From contig CAVOVH010000005.1 of assembly GCA_963699805.1 (NCBI GenBank), positions 124,001 to 188,000 on the forward strand: 64,000 nucleotides of DNA. Direction: 5' to 3'. Positions 7,372-17,729 of this stretch are shown one piece after another. Numbering within the stretch: the stretch's first letter is position 1; every line of letters begins with the position of its first letter. Source of the stretch: JAGTVG01 sp963699805. Lineage in GTDB: Bacteria; Bacteroidota; Bacteroidia; Cytophagales; Cyclobacteriaceae. Below the pieces are notes generated by a model. It was not told the DNA's origin, did no database searches, and saw only the letters and a program-made list of their open reading frames with translations. The translations under genes were made by a program, and so were the position numbers.

Positions 7372-9837
7372 TTATTCAAAAACAAATTCCGTCGGTTCGG
7401 GTACTTTCTCCTTAAGAAGCGCAAAGTTCAATACCTCATCCACATGATCTACATAATGGATTTTTAAATTTCTCATATAGACTTCATCAATTTCTTCAAT
7501 ATCTTTGCGGTTTCTCGAACAAAGGATGATCTCCTTGATTCCAGACCGCCGTGCAGCCAGTATTTTCTCCTTGATACCACCCACCGGGAGCACTTTCCCG
7601 CGAAGTGTTATTTCGCCTGTCATGGCAATTTTGTTTCTAACCTTGCGCTGGGTATAAACCGATGCCAGGGATGTAAGCATGGTAATCCCCGCTGAAGGCC
7701 CATCCTTGGGTACAGCCCCGGCAGGCACATGAATATGCAAGTCGTATTTTTCAAATACCTTATAATCAATATTCAGTTTGTTAGCATTGGATTTGAGATA
7801 CGACAAAGCAGCCATGGCAGATTCTTTCATCACCTCCCCCAGCTGGCCACTCAGGGTAAGCTTTCCGCTTCCCCGGCTTAGACTGGACTCAATAAAGAGG
7901 ATCTCCCCTCCTACCTGGGTCCAGGCCAATCCTGTAACCACTCCGGCCAGGTTGTTATCCTGGTACAATTCTTTTTCAAATTTTTCGGATCCCAATGTTT
8001 CGATGACCATCGCTGGTGTGATGGTTTTATCATATTTTTCCCCCATTGCCAGCGATTTTGCGATTGTCCTTATCACTGACCCAATACTCCTCTCAAGACT
8101 TCGGACACCCGATTCTCGCGTATATCCCTCTATCAATTTCACAATGGCTTCCTTTGTAAACTGTACATCACCTGATTTTAGCCCATGTTCCAATCTCTGC
8201 TTCGGGATCAGATGCCTTTTGGCTATCATTACCTTTTCTTCCAGGGTATATCCGTTGATTTCGATCACTTCCATCCGGTCTCGCAAAGCCGGGTGCACGG
8301 TCTCCAGTGTATTGGCAGTGGCAATGAACAATACTTTTGAAAGATCATATTCCACTTCCAGGTAATTATCGACAAAAGTGCTGTTCTGCTCAGGATCGAG
8401 GACCTCAAGCAAGGCAGAGGAAGGATCCCCCCTGAAATCAGAACTCACTTTATCGATTTCATCCAGCACAAAAACTGGATTGGAGGTTTTAATCTTTTTG
8501 ATATTCTGAATGATCTTACCAGGCATGGCACCAACATAGGTTTTCCGATGTCCACGAACTTCAGCCTCATCATGTACTCCTCCAAGCGACATTCGGATAT
8601 ATTTTCTGTTCAACGATTTAGCAATTGATTTACCAAGTGACGTCTTTCCAACACCGGGAGGTCCATATAAACAAAGAATGGGTCCTTTGAGATCACTTTT
8701 CAGCTTCAGAACTGCCAGGTATTCCAGAATCCGATCTTTTACTTTCACAAGGCCATAATGATCCCTGTCCAGGATCTTTTTGGCCCTGTTGAGATCGAAA
8801 TTATCCTTTGTGGTTTCATTCCAAGGAAGGTCAACCATGAATTCTACATAATTCATGGCAACCGGGAATTCAGCCGAGGCAGGATTCATCCTTTTTATTT
8901 TATCCAGTTCATGATTAAAATGATCCAAAACATACTCCGGCCAGTTTTTCTTCATTGCTCTTTGACGGAGTGCATTGATCTCCTGGTCAGGTCCTTCTGC
9001 TCCCAATTCGTCCTGTAATACTTTCATCTGCTGCCGCAGGTAATAATCCCGCTGCTGCTGATCGATGTCAGAATTCACCTTTTTCTGGATCTCATATTTC
9101 AATTCGAGCATCTGAAGATCTTTCAGAAGATATTCAAGCAGCGTAGTAGCTCTTTTCAGGCCGTTATGTATTTCCAGTAAAGCCTGTTTATCCTTTACAT
9201 CTGCATTAATATTGGAACTGAGAAAATGAGTCAGGAAATTCGGATTATCAATGTTATCAAGGGCTACCTGGGCTTCCTGCGGGATCTCCGGATTCAGGCT
9301 CATGATCTTTACGGCTGTTTCTTTGATGGACTCAAGAATTGCCTTCGTCTCCTTTTTATTCTTATCCGGGAAAAATTCCTCCAACTGCTGGATCTTCGCG
9401 ATCATAAATGGATCATGCTGGACAATATCCCGTATTTCAAACCTTTGTTTCCCCTGAATGATGATGGTTGTATTTCCATCAGGCAATACGATAAGCTTCA
9501 ATATCCTTGCTACTGTACCTATTTTATAAATTTCCTTGATGCCTGGATCTTTCACTTTAACGTTTTTCTGAGCTATTACACCAATAATCCGGTCGGTTCG
9601 ATAGGCCTTCTTTACCAGTTTGATGGATTTCTGCCTTCCAACCGTGATCGGTATGACAACTCCCGGGAAGAGTACAGTATTTTTGATAGGGAGAATGGGA
9701 AGTTCATCATTCAATGGATCCTCCTGCATTCCTTCCGCATCGTCAGGGGTTATTAACTGAACAAACTCACTGGAATCTTCATCGTTATAGGATGAAAATC
9801 CAAGTGAAGTAAGAAACATATTTACATTAAATCCCAT
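7372..9837 (-). CDS. lon: Lon ATP-dependent protease
   Basis: An 821-residue LonA. It has an N-terminal substrate-binding domain (from LPILPIKNTVLFPGVVIPI) and a coiled-coil region. The AAA+ module has Walker A GPPGVGKTS and Walker B VFVLDEIDK. The C-terminal protease has catalytic Ser in KDGPSAGITM (about residue 715) and Lys in GGIKEK (about 756). Lon degrades misfolded and regulatory proteins in the cytosol. The ATG at 9837 is preferred to the TTG two codons upstream, because the GAAGGG Shine-Dalgarno is only one base from that TTG but 8 from the ATG. A palindrome shared with the dnaK upstream region lies just upstream. The order lon then hslU on one strand groups two quality-control proteases. 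Confidence 0.97.
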   Translation of the reverse strand: MGFNVNMFLTSLGFSSYNDEDSSEFVQLITPDDAEGMQEDPLNDELPILPIKNTVLFPGVVIPITVGRQKSIKLVKKAYRTDRIIGVIAQKNVKVKDPGIKEIYKIGTVARILKLIVLPDGNTTIIIQGKQRFEIRDIVQHDPFMIAKIQQLEEFFPDKNKKETKAILESIKETAVKIMSLNPEIPQEAQVALDNIDNPNFLTHFLSSNINADVKDKQALLEIHNGLKRATTLLEYLLKDLQMLELKYEIQKKVNSDIDQQQRDYYLRQQMKVLQDELGAEGPDQEINALRQRAMKKNWPEYVLDHFNHELDKIKRMNPASAEFPVAMNYVEFMVDLPWNETTKDNFDLNRAKKILDRDHYGLVKVKDRILEYLAVLKLKSDLKGPILCLYGPPGVGKTSLGKSIAKSLNRKYIRMSLGGVHDEAEVRGHRKTYVGAMPGKIIQNIKKIKTSNPVFVLDEIDKVSSDFRGDPSSALLEVLDPEQNSTFVDNYLEVEYDLSKVLFIATANTLETVHPALRDRMEVIEINGYTLEEKVMIAKRHLIPKQRLEHGLKSGDVQFTKEAIVKLIEGYTRESGVRSLERSIGSVIRTIAKSLAMGEKYDKTITPAMVIETLGSEKFEKELYQDNNLAGVVTGLAWTQVGGEILFIESSLSRGSGKLTLSGQLGEVMKESAMAALSYLKSNANKLNIDYKVFEKYDLHIHVPAGAVPKDGPSAGITMLTSLASVYTQRKVRNKIAMTGEITLRGKVLPVGGIKEKILAARRSGIKEIILCSRNRKDIEEIDEVYMRNLKIHYVDHVDEVLNFALLKEKVPEPTEFVFE

Positions 9838-9851
9838 ATCCAAACCCTTCT

Positions 9852-9868
9852 AATGACAGAATGTCATT
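9852..9868 (-). promoter_or_regulatory. Palindromic operator candidate upstream of lon
   Basis: A perfect 17-bp inverted repeat, AATGACA-GAA-TGTCATT on the plus strand, lies 14 bases upstream of the lon ATG. Read towards lon it contains TGACATTCTGTCATTA, which also occurs upstream of dnaK in the same orientation. This pairing suggests a heat- or stress-response operator. The position, overlapping the leader, would suit a repressor. Confidence 0.6.
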
Positions 9869-10026
9869 TTAACAATATACAATTCTAAATTTAAAATCAG
9901 AAGAAATTGTCAATACTTGTGCCAAAGTGGGGCAAATAAAAATTAATCCCGATCGTTATGATTAAATTTACAACAATATTTATGATTTTCACCTTATAAT
10001 AGCGATTTTTCAGGATTCTCAAGATC

Positions 10027-12051
10027 ATGAAAATACTACGGCATTTCATATATCCGATGACAATTTTGACATGTTTTTGGCAGAATGGATTATGCCAGAA
10101 GAAGATAGAGGGTGATGCCGATTCAACGATTATCAGGAATCTTCCGGTTCATAAAACGGAACCTAACATTGATTTCCCAAATATCAACAGGATCCCTTAC
10201 TATTATCAGAAAAAAGAATTACAGAAGATCGATCAATACAGAAATACCGGTGATTTCGGATCGTTATATCAGGCTTTATTTCATTATGTGTCAAACTTTG
10301 GCATCCAGAATTTCTACAAGGATACCCAACTTCTCTGGGAGCTGGCTGCTCTGGCAGAAAAAACCGGGAAAAAAGAAGAATCCGTGGAGTTATATAAATT
10401 GGTCCTGAAACACCACCGCCAGGATATCGATATTCAGAATATCCAACAGCATTTTGATTCAATTCAGGGCAATATAAAAGACCAATATGTATCGATCGAT
10501 TATTATTATGAACTGGTTGATTACCGGAAGGAAGTAGATACCCTTCAACCTCCCCGGGGAGTACTGCTGAATATGGGTCATCTCGTCAATTCGAAGTATT
10601 CAGACTATGGCCCCTCTCTGAATATACACGATTCCGTTCTCATTTTCACCTCTAAACGGAATGATTATGAGGTAGCGATCGATGTCAGAAGGAATGAAGA
10701 CCTGTTTTATGCATATAAGGATGATTATGGATGGACGGAAGCCATCCCACTTACTGAAATCAATTCCATCTTTAATGAAGGTTCTGCCTGTATCAGTAAG
10801 GATGGGAAAACGCTATTCTTTTCGCGCTGTGATGCCCCTGACACATACGGCAATTGTGACTTGTTCTATACAGAGCTTCAGGAGGACGGTACATGGGGGA
10901 ACCCACAGAACTTGGGCACGCATATTAACAGCAATGCATGGGATTCACATCCTTCCCTCTCGCATTCCGGGGATACTCTTTATTTTGCTTCCGACCGGAT
11001 CGGGGGATTTGGACTTTCTGACATCTTCTTCACCTATAAGGATAAACAAGGGAAATGGCAGGATGCTCAAAATGCAGGGCCCTATATTAATACCCGAAAC
11101 AATGAGGTGAGTCCATTTTACCACCCGACCTTTGATGTGCTTTATTTCAGTTCGAATGGTCACCTGTTAAATTTTGGTGAATTCGATATTTATAAGGCTT
11201 ACCGATACGGGCGTTTCTGGGGAGAACCCAAAAATATAGGCCCGCTAATCAACGGAGAAGGATCCGAATTTTATTTCACCATCGATGCTGATTCTAAAAA
11301 TCTGTTTTATGCAAAAAGCATTGAAAATGATATGGCCAATCTGGACCTTTATTCATTCCCTCTGCCGATGGAGGCACAACCCAATGCCACTACCCTGCTT
11401 ACCGGATCGGTGATCGATATTGCTACCAATGATCCATTTACTTCCGGGATCGTCACGGTCATTGATCTGGAGAACGGGATAGAGGTAGCCCCCAGGAGAC
11501 TCAGTGCTCAGGGTACATTTGAATTCAACTTGATCAACAATAACAGATATCTCCTAATCATTCAGAGCAGTGAATTTTTTAGGATTGAAGAGTTCTTTAC
11601 GCTTGTCGGAAATATGGAGATCAACAAATATACGGAATCAATTTCTTCCAGAATGGAGTTTGAATCCATAGAATTTGATGTGGAGAGTGCCGAACTCAAA
11701 CCCGCCATGTTTTACGATCTGGATAAAGTGGCTTTATTTCTCCTCGATAACCCTGATTTCAAACTTCGTATCTCGGGACATACGGATTCCTATGGCACCC
11801 CGGAATATAACCTGGATTTGTCTAAAAGAAGGGCCAATGCCATTATGGAATACATTGTTTATTTCGGGAATGTTCCCCGTGCCCGAGTGGAGGCAGAAGG
11901 ATATGGGAGTAGTATGCCCATTGTTGAGGAAAGGACAGACGAAAACCGTCAGTTGAATCGAAGGGTTGAGTTTGAATTGTACCGTCCCAGCATGAAGGAA
12001 CTGGAAGAAATGAGAATGCTTGAGCAGATGGAAGAAACCTCCGACTGGTGA
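10027..12051 (+). CDS. PorE-like OmpA-family protein (TPR, PD40 beta-propeller, carboxypeptidase-regulatory-like and OmpA domains)
   Basis: A 674-residue exported protein with a signal peptide at residues 1-23. Helical TPR-like repeats lie at about 50-150, and a WD40-like PD40 propeller at about 185-425 (repeats such as DGKTLFFSRCD, GDTLYFASDRIGGFGLSDIF). A CRD-like beta domain follows at about 435-520. The C-terminal OmpA peptidoglycan-binding domain at about 545-660 has ISGHTDSYGTPEYN and LSKRRA. This order and length match PorE (PG1058 of Porphyromonas gingivalis), a T9SS outer-membrane component, but similar OmpA proteins occur in several copies in Bacteroidota, so the assignment stays at family level. 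No good lipobox is seen. It is divergent from lon and convergent with rseP. Confidence 0.8.
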   Translation: MKILRHFIYPMTILTCFWQNGLCQKKIEGDADSTIIRNLPVHKTEPNIDFPNINRIPYYYQKKELQKIDQYRNTGDFGSLYQALFHYVSNFGIQNFYKDTQLLWELAALAEKTGKKEESVELYKLVLKHHRQDIDIQNIQQHFDSIQGNIKDQYVSIDYYYELVDYRKEVDTLQPPRGVLLNMGHLVNSKYSDYGPSLNIHDSVLIFTSKRNDYEVAIDVRRNEDLFYAYKDDYGWTEAIPLTEINSIFNEGSACISKDGKTLFFSRCDAPDTYGNCDLFYTELQEDGTWGNPQNLGTHINSNAWDSHPSLSHSGDTLYFASDRIGGFGLSDIFFTYKDKQGKWQDAQNAGPYINTRNNEVSPFYHPTFDVLYFSSNGHLLNFGEFDIYKAYRYGRFWGEPKNIGPLINGEGSEFYFTIDADSKNLFYAKSIENDMANLDLYSFPLPMEAQPNATTLLTGSVIDIATNDPFTSGIVTVIDLENGIEVAPRRLSAQGTFEFNLINNNRYLLIIQSSEFFRIEEFFTLVGNMEINKYTESISSRMEFESIEFDVESAELKPAMFYDLDKVALFLLDNPDFKLRISGHTDSYGTPEYNLDLSKRRANAIMEYIVYFGNVPRARVEAEGYGSSMPIVEERTDENRQLNRRVEFELYRPSMKELEEMRMLEQMEETSDW

Positions 12052-12136
12052 TCTTAAGTTGAAAGGGAGATCAATCATTCCGCTGCCTGAAAGGGAAAGA
12101 GTCTGCGTAAATCATGGCATGGGTAAGGGAACCTCT

Positions 12137-13459
12137 TTAGAAAACCTCCTTGAAAATATCATTGAAGATGATAAATACCATCAAGGATAAAAGGAGCACC
12201 ATCCCTACTTTCTGGGCAGTTTCCATAAATTTATCCGAAGGTTTACGACCGGAAACGATCTCAAAGGTCAGAAACATGACATGTCCCCCGTCTAAGGCCG
12301 GAATGGGTAGAAAATTCATGAAGGCCAGAATCATAGAAAGTAATCCTACCAGACGCCAGAATCTGAGCCAATCCCACGTACTTCCAAAAATTTTGGCAAT
12401 GCCGATGGGGCCTGACACTGATTTTGAAAAGTTGAGGTCGCCAGAGAATATTTTCCCAAAGGCCTTGATATTGACAAATACAATGCTGAAAGCCGTTTCA
12501 ATTCCCTTTGGGATCGATTCAGCAAAACTGTAATTTACGGTGGCGAGACTATAATCTGGAATCGCTATAAATCCCATTGTACCATCCGCTGACACAGGGA
12601 TCTGGAGACTCAATTGATTTTCATTTCGCTCAATTATCGTGGATACGGTTTCATTCGCCAGACTATCCATAACTTCCTTAAACTGATGGAAATAATTAAT
12701 TTTGACCCCATCTACACTTACGATCTGATCCCCTGATTGCAATCCACTCGTTTCCGCCCCACTTCCTTTTGAAATTTGACCCACGTGGAATTTATAAATA
12801 GGCTCTATGAAATCGGGCGCTTCACCTTTACCCGATGGATTCAGCTCCTCAATAAAATTACTGGGTATCGGGATTTTCAAAATTTCTCCATTCCGCTCTA
12901 CGGTATAGAATGCACTATTATCAAGTAAAACCTCTGGACTGGTCAGGTCGCTGAATTTCTCATAATCATGGCCATTCACCTGTAGAATCTTATCACCGGT
13001 TTTCAAACCGATCTCCTGGGCAAGGTCATAAGCGACAATTCCATATTTATTCCCTTCACTTTTTGGGAGGTAAGTATCACCAAAAGAATATACGATAATC
13101 ACGAAAATGATAATACCTGTAATGACATTGACGATGATCCCTCCCATCATTACGATCAGCCTTTGCCAGGCTGGTTTTGCCCTGAATTCCCAGGGTTGAG
13201 GCTCCTCGGACATCGTTTTGAGATCGAGTGATTCATCGATCATTCCGGCTATCTTCACATATCCACCCAACGGGATGGCTCCAACGGAATACACCGTTTC
13301 TCCATACTTGAACTTAAATATCCTGGGCGGGAAACCGATTGAATATTGTTCAACACGCATGCCAAACAATTTAGCGGCCAAAAGGTGACCCAATTCATGC
13401 AATCCAACTAAAATTGAAAGGCCCAAGATCATCTGGGCCGCCATAACGAGTACATCCAT
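12137..13459 (-). CDS. rseP: RseP/RIP-family site-2 intramembrane zinc metalloprotease
   Basis: A 440-residue inner-membrane protease. The zinc motif HELGH is at residues 21-25 in the first membrane segment, and the third ligand lies in the late LDG motif (PALDGGH, about 389-391). PDZ-like domains lie between, with motifs such as LKTGDKILQVNG and LQSGDQIVSVDGV. Family members cut anti-sigma factors or leftover signal peptides within the membrane. The ATG overlaps the stop of dxr (TGATG), so the two are translationally coupled, as is common for dxr-rseP in many bacteria. Confidence 0.95.
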   Translation of the reverse strand: MDVLVMAAQMILGLSILVGLHELGHLLAAKLFGMRVEQYSIGFPPRIFKFKYGETVYSVGAIPLGGYVKIAGMIDESLDLKTMSEEPQPWEFRAKPAWQRLIVMMGGIIVNVITGIIIFVIIVYSFGDTYLPKSEGNKYGIVAYDLAQEIGLKTGDKILQVNGHDYEKFSDLTSPEVLLDNSAFYTVERNGEILKIPIPSNFIEELNPSGKGEAPDFIEPIYKFHVGQISKGSGAETSGLQSGDQIVSVDGVKINYFHQFKEVMDSLANETVSTIIERNENQLSLQIPVSADGTMGFIAIPDYSLATVNYSFAESIPKGIETAFSIVFVNIKAFGKIFSGDLNFSKSVSGPIGIAKIFGSTWDWLRFWRLVGLLSMILAFMNFLPIPALDGGHVMFLTFEIVSGRKPSDKFMETAQKVGMVLLLSLMVFIIFNDIFKEVF

Positions 13460-14619
13460 CAGTTAATTATTTCTTTAGCTAAAATCCTTGTTTCATGGTC
13501 CGACATAAAATAATCGTCGTATCCTGGTTTTGATATATACGGAATTCTGTCCATACAGGCTTCGATTACATCTGAAATTTCCAGAAATCCTATTTTATCA
13601 TTTAAAAACGCATCAACAGCCATCTCATTAGCAGCATTAACAATACAGGGCATATTTCCCCCTTTTTTTAATGCTTCGTAGGCAATGGCCAGGTTCCTGA
13701 AGGTCTCAATATCAGGTTTTTCAAAATTAAGTTCAGCCGTATTTACAAAATTATACCTTGGAAAATCAGATTTCCAACGATTTGGATAAGATAATGCAAA
13801 TTGAATCGGAATTCTCATGTCGGGAACACCCATCTGTGCTTTAATGGACCCATCTTCAAATTCGACCATAGAGTGGATAATTGACTGGCGATGAATGACT
13901 ACTTCAATCTGGTTGGCATCTACACCAAATAACCACCTGGCTTCAATCACCTCCAGTCCTTTATTCATCAAAGTAGCTGAATCGATGGTGATCTTGTCTC
14001 CCATGTTCCAGTTCGGATGTGAAAGTGCCTGCTGTTTACTGATCTCCTTCAACTCATGCCGTTTTCTGCCCCGGAACGGTCCCCCGGAGGCTGTCAATAT
14101 GATCCTTTCAATTTTATTGTGAAATTCACCCACCATACACTGAAAGATGGCGGAATGTTCCGAATCCACCGGATAAATATTCACACCCCTTTCAGCCGCT
14201 AATCCAGTAATATATTCTCCTGCCACCACCAGGGTCTCTTTATTTGACAAAGCAATCTCCTTTCCTTTATCAATGGCCCTGATGGTTGGTTTCAATCCGG
14301 AAAATCCAACCATGGCCGTAAGTACCATGTCAATCGTATCCATCTCAACAACGGATGCAATGGCATCCTGTCCTGCATAGACCTTAATTCCATGACCGGA
14401 TAAGGCCTCATTTACTTTTCCATAAAGGGCCTCGTTACCGATCACAACGGCATTCGGCTGAAATTCAAGGGCCTGCCTGATCAACAGATCCGCATTGTTG
14501 TTGGCGGTAAGCACCTCCACCATGACAAAATCCTGGTTTGATCTGATAACATCCAAAGCCTGGGTCCCAATGGAGCCGGTTGATCCTAAAATGGCTATTT
14601 GTTTCTTATTATCTTCCAA
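13459..14619 (-). CDS. dxr: 1-deoxy-D-xylulose 5-phosphate reductoisomerase
   Basis: This enzyme makes 2-C-methyl-D-erythritol 4-phosphate, the committed step of the non-mevalonate isoprenoid pathway. The NADPH-binding motif GSTGSIGTQALDVI lies at residues 11-24. The metal and substrate site is at YPVDSEHSAIFQ and LTASGGPFRG, with the later motif NWNMGDKITIDSATLMNKGLEVIEA. The 386-residue length is normal. No ATG is available, so the start is a TTG at 14617-14619, with a weak AAAGAG site just upstream. The gene lies 34 bases downstream of the GH3 gene and overlaps rseP. Confidence 0.96.
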   Translation of the reverse strand: MEDNKKQIAILGSTGSIGTQALDVIRSNQDFVMVEVLTANNNADLLIRQALEFQPNAVVIGNEALYGKVNEALSGHGIKVYAGQDAIASVVEMDTIDMVLTAMVGFSGLKPTIRAIDKGKEIALSNKETLVVAGEYITGLAAERGVNIYPVDSEHSAIFQCMVGEFHNKIERIILTASGGPFRGRKRHELKEISKQQALSHPNWNMGDKITIDSATLMNKGLEVIEARWLFGVDANQIEVVIHRQSIIHSMVEFEDGSIKAQMGVPDMRIPIQFALSYPNRWKSDFPRYNFVNTAELNFEKPDIETFRNLAIAYEALKKGGNMPCIVNAANEMAVDAFLNDKIGFLEISDVIEACMDRIPYISKPGYDDYFMSDHETRILAKEIIN

Positions 14620-14653
14620 TGGCTCTTTAAATACATTGAAATATTATAATCGT

Positions 14654-16153
14654 TTAATGAATTACATGTTTTTCAAGAAAATCGGCAATTTCTCTTCCAT
14701 TTGACAACCGGGGCACTTTATTCTGTCCCCCCAATTTTCCCTGGGATCTCATATACTCCTGAAAGGCTCCTTTTGAAAGATTTTTAATTTTCAGCGGCCT
14801 CAGTATGGCTCCTGATACCAGGTCGTAATAATAAGAATTCAACTTTTGAAGCTCTTCATCAATGATCTTCTCAAAGGCTCGTTGATCCCCAGGAGCCCTA
14901 CCGAATTCCACATACCATTCATGTAAAGGTAATCCTTCTTTGGGAGTAACCTGAGGTGCTACGGTAAATTCAACCAATTCAACCTCTTTGAATTGATGCA
15001 TGGCTTTTTTCATGGCTTTTTCCACCTCTTCTCCAATTACATGTTCGCCAAATGCCGAAATGAAATGCTTGATCCTGCCCGTTACCAGCAGACGATATGG
15101 ATTTTTTGAAATAAATTTCACTGTATCTCCTATGGAATATCCCCATAATCCGGCATTGCTGCTTACAACAAGGGTATAATTTACCCCTGTTTCCACTTCA
15201 TCAATCCTCAACCTTCTCGGATTATCACTGAAATATTCCTCAGTGGGAATAAACTCAAAGAAAATACCTGAATTAAGCAAGAGAAGTAAACCGGGATCTT
15301 CCTGTCTGTCCTGGAAAGCAAAAAAACCTTCAGAAGCCGGATAGGTTTCTACCGAATCAATTTTTTTACCAATCGACTCAAACAACCTGGCCTTATAGGG
15401 TTCGAAGTTCACTCCTCCGTATACAAACAATGAAAAATCCGGAAAAACATCTTTGATCTTTTTACCGGTCCGCTGAATGATCTTGTCAAAATACATCTGC
15501 ACCCAAGGGGGTATACCGGATATCAGCGTCATGCGTTGATTCAAAGTTTCATCGATAATCCTATCTATCTTCATTTCCCAATCCTCAATGCAATTAGTTG
15601 GATAAGATGGCATCTGGTTGGTCCTAAGATAGCCAGGCACATGGTGATTGACGATCCCTGACAGCCGGCCAGTCTTGATTCCTTCTTTTTCTTCCAGCAT
15701 GGGACTCCCTGACAGGAATATGAGTTTACCATCGAGAAAGGATGATTTCCCCGTTTCATAAATATAACTCAGCAATGCATCCCTGGCACCATGGATATGG
15801 TTTGGAATGGATTCCTTGGTGATCGGTATATATTTGGTTCCACTGGTGGTACCAGAAGTCTTGGCAAAATATTCGGGTTTACCTGGCCAAAGTATATTTT
15901 CATGCCCTTTTAAAATTTTTTTTATGTAGGGAGAAAGATCTTCATAATCCCTAATTGGAACCCGGCTTTTAAAATCTTCGTATCCTCTGATACCATGGAA
16001 ATCATGTTCTTTTCCAAAAAGGGTATCTCTGGCTGTAGAAATCAGCTGGTTAAATTGCCGTTCCTGATATTGCTCAGGATGACTTGCCCACCTATGTTGC
16101 CCTGATACAATAAAGGAGGCAAGGGGTTTACTTAATAGAGACCTAATACTCAT
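14654..16153 (-). CDS. GH3 family acyl-adenylate/thioester-forming protein
   Basis: A 499-residue member of the GH3 auxin-responsive family, which in plants conjugates acyl acids to amino acids through an adenylate. Visible family motifs are the ATP loop AKTSGTTSGTKYIPIT, the YPASEGFFAFQ segment, the YTLVVSSNAGLWGYSIGDTVKF region and ITGRIKHFISAFGEHVI-like residues. The bacterial substrate is unknown. The ATG at 16151-16153 is preferred to the TTG three codons upstream. It is first in a run with dxr and rseP, which may be an operon. Confidence 0.85.
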   Translation of the reverse strand: MSIRSLLSKPLASFIVSGQHRWASHPEQYQERQFNQLISTARDTLFGKEHDFHGIRGYEDFKSRVPIRDYEDLSPYIKKILKGHENILWPGKPEYFAKTSGTTSGTKYIPITKESIPNHIHGARDALLSYIYETGKSSFLDGKLIFLSGSPMLEEKEGIKTGRLSGIVNHHVPGYLRTNQMPSYPTNCIEDWEMKIDRIIDETLNQRMTLISGIPPWVQMYFDKIIQRTGKKIKDVFPDFSLFVYGGVNFEPYKARLFESIGKKIDSVETYPASEGFFAFQDRQEDPGLLLLLNSGIFFEFIPTEEYFSDNPRRLRIDEVETGVNYTLVVSSNAGLWGYSIGDTVKFISKNPYRLLVTGRIKHFISAFGEHVIGEEVEKAMKKAMHQFKEVELVEFTVAPQVTPKEGLPLHEWYVEFGRAPGDQRAFEKIIDEELQKLNSYYYDLVSGAILRPLKIKNLSKGAFQEYMRSQGKLGGQNKVPRLSNGREIADFLEKHVIH

Positions 16154-16262
16154 GAGGTACAAAGCTAATAAATATCGGAGATACTGTCTTTAATTTGTTG
16201 TAAATTCGATGTCCAGTTTAGGAAGTATACTTTTTGTGATGAAAGAATAATTAAGTAAAAAA

Positions 16263-17729
16263 ATGAAAAAAATATTCGTTTTTGTCCTATCAGGATTCAT
16301 GGCTGGTTTACTGGGTGCCGCCACCTTTCACTTTATTTTCAATCCAGAGACACGGGATCGGAAAGTGGACCTCAATTCCTTTACCACCGACGAAAATGTG
16401 GCGGACTCCGATCGTATGTCTTTTCCCACCTATTTAAACGCTAGGATGCCCTTTGAGGACATGGATGAAATGAATGAGGCGTTTGCCCTGGCTTCCAGAG
16501 AAAGCACCCCCAGTGTGGTTTACATCAAAACAATCACGGAAAAAGTTTACAGCAATACCTGGTATGAATGGTTTTTCGGTGACCGGGTCAGCCAAAGTTA
16601 TATCAGTACTGGTTCAGGGGTGATCTTTACTTCAGATGGTTACATAGTCACCAATAATCATGTGGTGGAAAATGCAGATATCATAGAAGTGATCCATAAC
16701 AAACGTACCTACGAAGCTGAACTGATCGGAACAGATCCTTCAACAGATCTGGCAGTCCTGAAAATTGACAGATCCGACCTGCCAAATATAAAAATTGGCA
16801 GTGCACGTCATCTGAATGTGGGAGAATGGGTGCTTGCCGTGGGAAATCCTTTTAATTTGACCTCTACCGTTACGGCGGGAATTGTCAGTGCAAAAGGACG
16901 GCAGATCAACATCCTGAAGACCAATTTCCCGATCGAGTCATTCATTCAGACGGATGCAGCCATCAACCCCGGAAACAGTGGAGGGGCCCTGGTGAATGTA
17001 AAGGGGGAACTGATGGGAATTAATACGGCCATCCTTTCCAAAACCGGATCCTATGCCGGGTATGGATTTGCTGTCCCGGTTGACATCGTAGCAAAAATCG
17101 TGGAAGACCTGATCAATTATGGGGAAGTTCAGAAATCCTATTTTGGTGCGGAGATGATGGATATTGATGAACAGATCGGCCGAGAAATGGATCTGGAAGA
17201 CTGGAATGGAGTCCTTGTCCACAAAATCCAGGAAGAGGGTGCAGCCGCAAAAGCAGGTATAACTGAAAATGATATCATTGTCGGCATCGATGGGGATGAG
17301 ATCCGAAGTAAAGGCGAATTTGAAGAGTTGATCAGTTACCATTCTCCGGGCGACCGGATCGACATTACCTATATACATGGTGATCATACAAAGAACGCGG
17401 TGGTCACTCTGACGAATGCAGAAGGGACAACTTCCATCCTGAAACGTGAAATATTTACTTCGAGAAGTTTAGGCGCAGATTTCGAGGTGGTTCCCAAAGT
17501 TGAAAAAGAATTACTCGGGATCCCTCATGGTGTCAGGATCAAAAAAATCAGAAGTGGATTAATTAAAAGGTTAAATATAGAGGAGGGATTCACCGTTACC
17601 TATATCAACAAGATACCAATCGAAGATCCTGAAAAACTTGCTGAAATTCTTACTAAAATTAGAGGAAGGGTATATATCGAGGGCGTAAACCGGGAAGGAG
17701 TTAAGGGTTATTATTCCTATTTTTTCTAA
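16263..17729 (+). CDS. degP: DegP/HtrA-type periplasmic serine protease with two PDZ domains
   Basis: A 488-residue exported protein with an N-terminal hydrophobic segment (residues 1-26) that may act as signal or anchor. The trypsin-like domain has the catalytic triad His133 (TNNHVV), Asp162 (DPSTDLAVL) and Ser239 (INPGNSGGAL). Two PDZ domains follow: the first at about 275-375 (GAAAKAGITENDIIVGIDGD), the second degenerate at about 400-488. HtrA proteins degrade or refold damaged envelope proteins. It is convergent with dnaA and overlaps its end by 4 bases. No palindrome like that of lon and dnaK is seen upstream. Confidence 0.93.
   Translation: MKKIFVFVLSGFMAGLLGAATFHFIFNPETRDRKVDLNSFTTDENVADSDRMSFPTYLNARMPFEDMDEMNEAFALASRESTPSVVYIKTITEKVYSNTWYEWFFGDRVSQSYISTGSGVIFTSDGYIVTNNHVVENADIIEVIHNKRTYEAELIGTDPSTDLAVLKIDRSDLPNIKIGSARHLNVGEWVLAVGNPFNLTSTVTAGIVSAKGRQINILKTNFPIESFIQTDAAINPGNSGGALVNVKGELMGINTAILSKTGSYAGYGFAVPVDIVAKIVEDLINYGEVQKSYFGAEMMDIDEQIGREMDLEDWNGVLVHKIQEEGAAAKAGITENDIIVGIDGDEIRSKGEFEELISYHSPGDRIDITYIHGDHTKNAVVTLTNAEGTTSILKREIFTSRSLGADFEVVPKVEKELLGIPHGVRIKKIRSGLIKRLNIEEGFTVTYINKIPIEDPEKLAEILTKIRGRVYIEGVNREGVKGYYSYFF

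Noticed and set aside
7778..8365. Long open frame on the strand opposite lon (195 codons)
   Set aside because: It lies wholly within lon, has no family features and results from the codon pattern of lon.
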